Under the pieces are notes generated by a model. It was not told the DNA's origin and searched no databases. It was given only the letters and a program-made list of their open reading frames with translations. Shown piece by piece: positions 58,264 through 64,000 of a stretch of 64,000 bases of DNA (the first letter of the stretch is position 1; each line of letters begins with the position of its first letter). The translations under genes and the position numbers were made by a program. The DNA comes from Achromobacter piechaudii NBRC 102461 (GTDB lineage: Bacteria > Pseudomonadota > Gammaproteobacteria > Burkholderiales > Burkholderiaceae_B). The stretch covers positions 434,001-498,000 of the forward strand of contig NZ_BCTK01000005.1 of NCBI RefSeq assembly GCF_001571245.1, read 5' to 3'.

Positions 58264-59265
58264 CTAGGCCGCCAGCTCGGGGGCGTCCAGGCGCGAACAG
58301 GCCACGAAGTGGCCCTCGCCAACCTGGACCGCTTGCGCCTCGATGGTGGCGCAGGCGTCGATCGCGTGCGGGCAGCGCGTGCGGAACACGCAGCCGGACG
58401 GCGGATTGACCGGGCTGGGGATATCGCCCTTGAGCAGAATACGCGAACGCGGGGCGCGCGGATCCGGCACGGGCGCGGCCGACAGCAGTGCACGAGTATA
58501 GGGGTGGCGCGGGCGCGCATAGACCTCGCTGGTCGGCCCGCGCTCCATGACGCGGCCCAGATACATCACCACCACTTCATCGCAGAGGTAATCCACCACG
58601 GCCAGGTCGTGCGCCACGAACAGCATGGTCAGGCCCAGGTCGCGTTGCAGGTCTTGCAGCAGGTTGAGCACCTGCGCCTGCACGGACACGTCCAGCGCCG
58701 AGACGGGTTCGTCGGCCACGATGAAGTCGGGCTCGACCGCCAGCGCGCGCGCGATGCCGATGCGCTGGCGCTGCCCGCCCGAGAATTCGTGCGGATAGCG
58801 ACGGCTATGGTCTGCATTCAGGCCGACGCGTTCCAGCAGTTCGCCGATGCGGGCGGCGCGGCGGTGCTGCGCCAGCTTGTGCGTGTCCAGCGCTTCGCCC
58901 AGGATCTCGGCCACCGTCATGCGCGGGTTGAGGCTGGCGTAGGGATCCTGGAACACGATCTGCATGCGGCGGCGCCAGGGCAGCATCTGCTTTTCGGTCA
59001 GGTGCGTGATGTCCTGGCCGTCGAACAGCAGGCGGCCGGCAGTAGGCTTGAACAGGCGCAGCAACGCGCGCCCGGTGGTGGTCTTGCCGGAACCCGATTC
59101 GCCGACCAGGCCGACGATGGTGTTGCGCGGTACGTCGAAACTTACGCCGTCTACGGCGCGCACGACCGGGGCGTTGCGCGCTTGCGAGGTCGGGAAGTGG
59201 ACTTTCAGATCTTCAATGCGGACCAGCGGGGCTTCGGCCCGCACGGTGGCTTGGGGGCTAGTCAT
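58264..59265 (-). CDS. Peptide/oligopeptide ABC transporter ATP-binding protein, DppF-type
   Basis: 333 residues from ATG 59265, which overlaps the previous stop (ATGA). Walker A is GESGSGKTT (55-63), the signature [15 protein letters not shown], Walker [15 protein letters not shown]. The C-terminal oligo_HPY tail with [17 protein letters not shown] is present, with the Cys-rich segment seen in Opp/Dpp ATPases. It forms the transporter with the four upstream genes. Confidence 0.94.
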   Translation of the reverse strand: MTSPQATVRAEAPLVRIEDLKVHFPTSQARNAPVVRAVDGVSFDVPRNTIVGLVGESGSGKTTTGRALLRLFKPTAGRLLFDGQDITHLTEKQMLPWRRRMQIVFQDPYASLNPRMTVAEILGEALDTHKLAQHRRAARIGELLERVGLNADHSRRYPHEFSGGQRQRIGIARALAVEPDFIVADEPVSALDVSVQAQVLNLLQDLQRDLGLTMLFVAHDLAVVDYLCDEVVVMYLGRVMERGPTSEVYARPRHPYTRALLSAAPVPDPRAPRSRILLKGDIPSPVNPPSGCVFRTRCPHAIDACATIEAQAVQVGEGHFVACSRLDAPELAA

Positions 59266-60269
59266 ATCGGGTTCACCTTGATGCAGCGGGCGCGGTGTTC
59301 CGCCTGCACGGCGATCAGTTCGGGCACGGCGGCCCGGCAATCGTCGGCGGCCAGCTCGCAGCGCGGGGCGAACGTGCAACCGGCCGGCAGCGACAGCACG
59401 CTGGGCACGTTGCCGGGAATGGCGCGCAGGCGTTCGCCGGAGGCCAGCAGCGCGGCGGTCGGCAGACAGGACAGGAGGCCGCGCGTGTAGGGGTGGGTGG
59501 GCTTTTCGAACAGGTCGTAGACGCCTGCGTCTTCGACGACGCGCCCGGCATACATGACGGCGACGCGGTGCGCGATCTCGGCGACCACGCCCAGGTTGTG
59601 CGTGATGAACAGGATGCTCATGTTCATCTCTTTCTGCAGCCGGCGCAGCAGGTCCAGGATCTGCGCCTGCACCGTCACGTCCAGCGCGGTGGTAGGTTCG
59701 TCGGCAATCAGCACCGCCGGGTTGCAGGCCAGCGCCAGCGCGATCATCACGCGTTGGCGCATGCCGCCCGACATCTGGTGCGGATATTCATTGACGCGCC
59801 GGTCGGCGGCGGGAATCTCCACGCGCTCCAGCATTTCGCGGGCGCGCTTGATGGCCGATGCATACGAACCGCCTTCGTGCTGCAACACCGCTTCAGCGAT
59901 CTGGTCGCCGACCGTATACAGCGGATTCAGGCTGGTCATGGGCTCCTGGAAGATCATGGCGATTTCCGCGCCGCGTATCTTTTGCAGCGTGGCGGCGGAC
60001 GCATGGGCCAAGTCATGCTGCACGCCCTGGCGGTCGCGGAACAGGATCTTGCCGGCTTCGATGCGGCCCGCCGGTTTGGGCAGCAGGCCCATGATGGACA
60101 GGCTGGTCACGGATTTGCCGGAGCCGGATTCGCCCACGATGGCCAGCGTTTCACCGCGCGCCAGATCGAAGGTGACGCCGTCCACGGACTTGGCGATGCC
60201 GTCGCGGCTGTGGAACCAGGTCTTGAGCCCTTCCACGGACAGCACGACGTCTCGGTTGCTTGACGTCAT
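59262..60269 (-). CDS. Peptide/oligopeptide ABC transporter ATP-binding protein, DppD-type
   Basis: 335 residues. Walker A is GESGSGKS (46-53), the signature [15 protein letters not shown], Walker [14 protein letters not shown], and a C-terminal oligo_HPY segment [14 protein letters not shown]. It pairs with the DppF-type ATPase as a heterodimer. It begins 3 bp after dppC's stop. Confidence 0.94.
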   Translation of the reverse strand: MTSSNRDVVLSVEGLKTWFHSRDGIAKSVDGVTFDLARGETLAIVGESGSGKSVTSLSIMGLLPKPAGRIEAGKILFRDRQGVQHDLAHASAATLQKIRGAEIAMIFQEPMTSLNPLYTVGDQIAEAVLQHEGGSYASAIKRAREMLERVEIPAADRRVNEYPHQMSGGMRQRVMIALALACNPAVLIADEPTTALDVTVQAQILDLLRRLQKEMNMSILFITHNLGVVAEIAHRVAVMYAGRVVEDAGVYDLFEKPTHPYTRGLLSCLPTAALLASGERLRAIPGNVPSVLSLPAGCTFAPRCELAADDCRAAVPELIAVQAEHRARCIKVNPI

Positions 60270-60271
60270 GG

Positions 60272-61147
60272 TTACAGCTCCTTGCGCAGACGGGGGTCGA
60301 GTACGTCGCGTAGCCCGTCGCCCACCAATTGCAGCGACAGCACGGACAGCACGATGGCGATACCGGGGAAGATCATGATCCAGTCGGCCGAGCCCATGTA
60401 TTGCTGGCCGGCGTTGATCATGGTGCCCCAGGTGGGGATGTCGGGCGAAACGCCCACGCCCAGGAACGACAGGCCGGCTTCGGCCAGGATCGCGTAGGCG
60501 AAGATGAAGGTGCCTTGCACCAGGATCGGCGACACCAGGTTGCGCAGCACGTGCACGGTGACGATGCGCCAGGTGGGGACGCCCAGCGCGCGCGCGGCCT
60601 CAACAAAGGGCAGTTCGCGGATCACCAGCGTCGAGGCGCGCACGATGCGGGCCAGCCGGGGCGTGTAGACGATGCCCAGCGCGATCACTACGTTGATCAG
60701 CGACGGGCCCAACGCGGCCACCAGCGAGATGGCCAGCAGGATGTCGGGAAACGCCATCATGGCGTCGATCAGGCGCGACACGAACTTGTCGGCCGAGCGG
60801 AAGAAGCCGGCGATGAGGCCCAGCGCAATGCCCAGCACGCTGGACACGATCACGACGGAAAAGCCCACCATCAAGGACAGGCGGCCACCATAGATGACGC
60901 GGCTGAACACGTCGCGGCCGAAGTCATCGGTGCCGAACCAGTGCTCGGCGCCCGGCGCCTTCAGGCGGTTCATGATGGACAGCTTGAAGGGGTCGTAGGG
61001 GCTGACCCAAGGCGCCAGCAGCGCGGCGGCCACCAGCACGATGATGACGATCAGGCTCAACAGGACGGTCTTGCGCGACACCAGCAGGCGCAGCACCTGC
61101 CAGCGGTCGGCGCCGCCGGCGGATTGGGGAGAAGTTGCAATAGCCAT
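60272..61147 (-). CDS. Peptide ABC transporter permease, DppC-type
   Basis: 291 residues with six helices. The N-terminal segment RKTVLLSLIVIIVLVAAALLAPWVSPYDP and the EAA loop EAARALGVPTWRIVTVHVLRNL match Opp/DppC. It lies 1 bp after the DppB-type permease and is cotranscribed. Confidence 0.94.
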   Translation of the reverse strand: MAIATSPQSAGGADRWQVLRLLVSRKTVLLSLIVIIVLVAAALLAPWVSPYDPFKLSIMNRLKAPGAEHWFGTDDFGRDVFSRVIYGGRLSLMVGFSVVIVSSVLGIALGLIAGFFRSADKFVSRLIDAMMAFPDILLAISLVAALGPSLINVVIALGIVYTPRLARIVRASTLVIRELPFVEAARALGVPTWRIVTVHVLRNLVSPILVQGTFIFAYAILAEAGLSFLGVGVSPDIPTWGTMINAGQQYMGSADWIMIFPGIAIVLSVLSLQLVGDGLRDVLDPRLRKEL

Positions 61148-61148
61148 A

Positions 61149-62090
61149 TCAGTAGCGCACCCGCGGATCGACCAGCAGGTACAGCAGGTCGATGATCAGA
61201 TTGATCAGGACGTAGATGGCCGCGATGATCAGCAGCGCGCCCTGGATGACGGGATAGTCGCGGCGCAGCACGGCCGAGACCACCAGGCTGCCCACGCCGG
61301 GCAGGCCGAACACGGTCTCGGTCACGACGGCGCCGCTGATCAGGAGCGCGGTGGTCAGGCCCAGCACGGTCAGGATCGGAATCAGCGCATTGCGCACGGC
61401 GTGCTTCAGGATGACCTTGCTTTCCGGCAGGCCCTTGGCGCGCGCGGTGCGCACGTAGTCGTCGCGCAGCACGTCAAGCATGCTGGCGCGGATGAAGCGG
61501 GTGATCAGCGCCGAGTTGACCAGCCCCAGCACCACGGCGGGCAGGATCAGGTGCGACAGGCGCGTGGCCAGCGAGGCGTCCGGGCCGCCATAGCCCGAGA
61601 CCGGCAGCCATCCGAGCTTGACCGAGAAAATCTGCATCAGCAGCAGCCCCAGCCAGAAGCTGGGCACGCTGGAAGTGAACATTGAAAATGACAGCACCGA
61701 CTGGTCCAGCGTGGTGCCGCGTTTGACCGCCGACAGAATGCCGACCGGCAGCGCAATGGCGCTGGCGATCAGCAAAGACATCAGGGTCAGCAGGATCGTG
61801 GGCTCGGCGCGATCGGCCAGCGCCGACAGCACGGGTTTGTTCATGAAGATGGACTGGCCCAGGTCGCCCTGCAGCAGCTTGCCCAGCCACGAGACGTATT
61901 GCAGCGCCATGGGCTGGTCCAGCCCCAACTGCGCGCGCAACGCGGCGATGTCCTGCTGGCTGGCCTGTGGCCCGAGCATCACTGCGGCCGGGTCGCCGGG
62001 CGTGACGCGGATGATGACGAACACGATGGTCGCGACGATAAACATCACGGCCACCAGCCCGACCAGCCGGTTCAAAAGATAACGCAACAC
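61149..62090 (-). CDS. Peptide ABC transporter permease, DppB-type
   Basis: 313 residues with six helices. The OppB/DppB opening MLRYLLNRLVGLVAVMFIV and GDPAAVMLG are typical, and the EAA-like loop is RTARAKGLPESKVILKHAVRNAL. Upstream is a hairpin that may stabilise the distal part of the dppA message. Confidence 0.94.
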   Translation of the reverse strand: MLRYLLNRLVGLVAVMFIVATIVFVIIRVTPGDPAAVMLGPQASQQDIAALRAQLGLDQPMALQYVSWLGKLLQGDLGQSIFMNKPVLSALADRAEPTILLTLMSLLIASAIALPVGILSAVKRGTTLDQSVLSFSMFTSSVPSFWLGLLLMQIFSVKLGWLPVSGYGGPDASLATRLSHLILPAVVLGLVNSALITRFIRASMLDVLRDDYVRTARAKGLPESKVILKHAVRNALIPILTVLGLTTALLISGAVVTETVFGLPGVGSLVVSAVLRRDYPVIQGALLIIAAIYVLINLIIDLLYLLVDPRVRY

Positions 62091-62142
62091 GATAGAGTCC
62101 TAGAAAAGCGGCAATCAGTGCACGCGGGACGAACAAGGGGTT

Positions 62143-62187
62143 ACGCGCGGCGGGCGGGGCGGATCACGCCACCGCCTTGCCGCGCGT
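62143..62187 (-). promoter_or_regulatory. GC-rich stem-loop between dppA-type and dppB-type genes
   Basis: On the minus strand ACGCGCGGC pairs with GCCGCGCGT (9 bp; 62143-62151 with 62179-62187), with an inner 5-bp GGCGG/CCGCC. No T tract follows. Such hairpins commonly let the binding-protein message outlast the rest of the operon. Confidence 0.5.
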
Positions 62188-62194
62188 CACGGTC

Positions 62195-63754
62195 CTACTT
62201 GGCGCTCTTCCAGGCGTTCCAGAAGTACGGCCACGGTGCGGGCTGCGTGCCTTGCAGCGACGGCGAACGCGCGGCCTGGGCGTTGAAATCGCCGACCTTC
62301 ACGAACGGGATTTCGTCATACACGGCCTGCTGCACGTCGGCCCAGCGCTTGATGCGTTCTTCCTGCGTGCGCGCCTGGTTGAAGGCGTCCATGACCTGCG
62401 CGCGGCGCGGGGTATCCCACCAGCCCGGCGCGTCCTTGGACGGGAAATCGATCAGCGCGGGTTCGGGCAGGAAGACGCTGTGGGTGATGAAGATGTCCCA
62501 CACGGCCGGGTCCTGGCGGCGCTGCGTCAGCGTGGCCCAGTCCACCACCTGCATGTCCACCGTGAAGCCGGCGGCTTTCAGGTATTCAGCCGCCACCAGC
62601 GCCATCTTGTAATGGAACTCGTACTGCTGGCTGGTCAGGATGCGGATCTTCTTGTCGGCCACGTTGGCGCCGTCCAGCAGCTTCTTGGCTGCGGCGGCGT
62701 CGCCCTTGTTGTAGACCTTGCCGCCCAGCGACGTGGCCCACGGGTAGCCTTCGGGGTACAGGTCGCCGTTCAGCTTGTAGAAGTCCTTGTTGCCGAACGC
62801 GGCGAACAGCATGTCTTCTTCATTCAGCGCCAACTGCACGGCCTGGCGCACGGCCAGGTTCGACATGATGCCCTGCTTGGTGTTGAGCACCAGACGCGGC
62901 CAGCCGAAAGGCTTGAGCATCACGGGATCGGAACGGCCACCCTTGAGCTTGGCCAGCGCTTCGACGGGCAGCGAGTCGACGTAGTCGAACTGGCCGGCCG
63001 CGGCGGCTTCCGAGCGGGTGTTGGCGTTGCTGACCGGCACGAAGCGGATTTCGTCCAGGTATTGCTTGCGCGCGCCGCCGTAACCGTCGGGCTCGCCTTC
63101 GCGCTGCTTGTAGCCGTCGAAACGCACCAGCTGGATGTATTGGTCGGGCACGCGCGCCTTCAGTTGGTACGGGCCGGTGCCGACAATTTCGGTCAGCACG
63201 GGCGCGATCTTGCCCTTGGGCATGATGACGGCCGCGGCGTTGTTCATGGCCAGCAGCGCGGTCAGCGGCGCATACGGCTGCTTGAGCGTGATGCGGATGG
63301 TGTGGGCGTCGGGCGCCTCGATGCTGCTGATGACCTTGGCTGCGCCCTTGCCGCGCGTGGCGGTTTCGGTCCAGCGCTTCAAGGAGGCCAGCACGTCGGA
63401 CGAATCCATCGTCGAGCCGTCATGGAACGTGATGCCCTGGCGCAGCGGGATCGTGTAGACCAGGCCGTCCGGGGTGACCTCGGGCATCTTCTCGGCCAGC
63501 AGCGGGGTCAGGTTCCACTTGGCGTCGAAGGTGTAGAGCGTTTCGAAGAAATGCTGCGTCAGGATGCCGACCAGGTCGGCCGTGCTGGTCATCGGATCCA
63601 GCGTGGGCGGTTCACCGATGGTGGCGACGGAGATCGTCCCCCCCTTGACCGGCGTGGCACTCAAGGCGGGGGAGGTCAATGCGGTCAAGCCAATTGCGCC
63701 GGCCGCGAGCAGGCTGGTCAGCCCACTGCCTCGCCGGGAGGGTCGGAAGTTCAT
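62195..63754 (-). CDS. Peptide ABC transporter substrate-binding protein (SBP_bac_5)
   Basis: 519 residues with a signal peptide (GLTSLLAAGAIGLTALTSPALS). The mature protein carries the family-5 signature: TLDPMTSTADLVGILTQHFFETLYTFD and PLLAEKMPEVTPDGLVYTIPLRQGITFHDGSTMDSSDVLASLKRW. No lipobox. GGAGAGAG precedes ATG 63754. It determines what the importer captures; D-amino-acid or peptide ligands are inferred from the locus. Confidence 0.94.
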   Translation of the reverse strand: MNFRPSRRGSGLTSLLAAGAIGLTALTSPALSATPVKGGTISVATIGEPPTLDPMTSTADLVGILTQHFFETLYTFDAKWNLTPLLAEKMPEVTPDGLVYTIPLRQGITFHDGSTMDSSDVLASLKRWTETATRGKGAAKVISSIEAPDAHTIRITLKQPYAPLTALLAMNNAAAVIMPKGKIAPVLTEIVGTGPYQLKARVPDQYIQLVRFDGYKQREGEPDGYGGARKQYLDEIRFVPVSNANTRSEAAAAGQFDYVDSLPVEALAKLKGGRSDPVMLKPFGWPRLVLNTKQGIMSNLAVRQAVQLALNEEDMLFAAFGNKDFYKLNGDLYPEGYPWATSLGGKVYNKGDAAAAKKLLDGANVADKKIRILTSQQYEFHYKMALVAAEYLKAAGFTVDMQVVDWATLTQRRQDPAVWDIFITHSVFLPEPALIDFPSKDAPGWWDTPRRAQVMDAFNQARTQEERIKRWADVQQAVYDEIPFVKVGDFNAQAARSPSLQGTQPAPWPYFWNAWKSAK

Positions 63755-63875
63755 GATTCTCTCTCCAGAGGGTCAAAAACAAACAGGTTGTCGCGTGTGA
63801 TCGGATAAGCGCCGGGGTCCCGGTTCTTGCTGCAACCCCCTTGGGCCGGCGCGTTGCGGCGGGCCAGGGGGGCGT

Positions 63876-64000
63876 TCAGAAGAAGGTTTCGGCGACGTCG
63901 GTGACGCGGTATTGCTCGTCTACGAGCAATACCTGGCGCCACTTGTCGAACGTCAGGCAGGGGTGGGAAATGTCGAAGGCGATCATGTCGCCGACCTGGA
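63876..64000 (-). CDS. D-serine-dehydratase/alanine-racemase-like enzyme, C-terminal fragment
   Basis: The first gene of the operon in transcription order; only its last 40 residues are visible (QVGDMIAFDISHPCLTFDKWRQVL to VTDVAETFF). The HPC motif matches the His-x-Cys zinc site in the C-terminal domain of eukaryotic-type D-serine dehydratases and of related PLP-dependent D-amino-acid deaminases. The catalytic domain lies outside the window, so the exact substrate is not determined. It ends 121 bp before the binding-protein gene. Confidence 0.75.
   Translation of the reverse strand, partial: QVGDMIAFDISHPCLTFDKWRQVLLVDEQYRVTDVAETFF

Overview
This window looks like chromosome of a high-GC betaproteobacterium of the Alcaligenaceae, most like Achromobacter or its Bordetella relatives. 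The evidence is recognised gene order and families, not a database search: fur divergent from bamE, hrcA-hemH-grpE-dnaK-dnaJ with a divergent nadK-recN, a DUF4148 repeat protein and a TorF-type porin. Nearly all of it reads as intact chromosome; no integrase, transposase, phage or CRISPR locus was seen.

Layout. 1-285 is the tail of a sensor kinase. 501-6578 is a secreted chitin-attack cluster: two modular AA10 lytic polysaccharide monooxygenases (LPMOs), then a subtilisin-like protease carrying the same PKD-like and CBM5/12 chitin-binding modules. 6742-14903 holds a two-helix membrane protein, tRNA-Gly(GCC) and housekeeping genes (murB, dapB, bamE, fur, recN, nadK, hrcA). 14949-20669 is hemH plus the heat-shock cluster (grpE, a thioredoxin-like gene, dnaK, dnaJ), with two good sigma-32 promoter matches. 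20688-24535 has a 15-16 bp minisatellite between terminators, the DUF4148 gene and an M16 peptidase. 24633-29962 carries two acetyltransferases, a MoxR/VWA pair, two small cytochromes c behind an FNR-like site, and DUF1841. 30166-36702 carries icd, an O-antigen-ligase-like protein, a chemoreceptor, a DapA paralogue paired with a small ACT-like protein, and a TorF-type porin.

36807-45156 is a complete kdp potassium-uptake operon (an unnamed 32-residue membrane peptide, then kdpF-A-B-C-D-E) with a KdpE-like box upstream. The roughly 1 kb gap after it holds five copies of a 92-94 bp GC-rich repeat and several long palindromes. 46221-48640 is a two-subunit sodium:solute symporter. 48637-52326 is a compact minus-strand operon of overlapping genes (trxB, an Smr-domain gene, an SMR transporter and two secreted unknowns). 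52360-55376 is ftsK-lolA.

55424-64000 is a minus-strand locus that reads as uptake and catabolism of D-amino acids or N-acyl-D-amino acids. In transcription order it is a D-serine-dehydratase-like enzyme (cut by the window edge), a five-gene peptide ABC importer, an RpiR regulator, an N-acyl-D-amino-acid deacylase and RidA. Together the enzymes could import, deacylate, deaminate and detoxify intermediates from such substrates.

Start codons were chosen from Shine-Dalgarno matches, signal peptides and family N-termini. Promoters, operators and hairpins were read by eye and are predictions.
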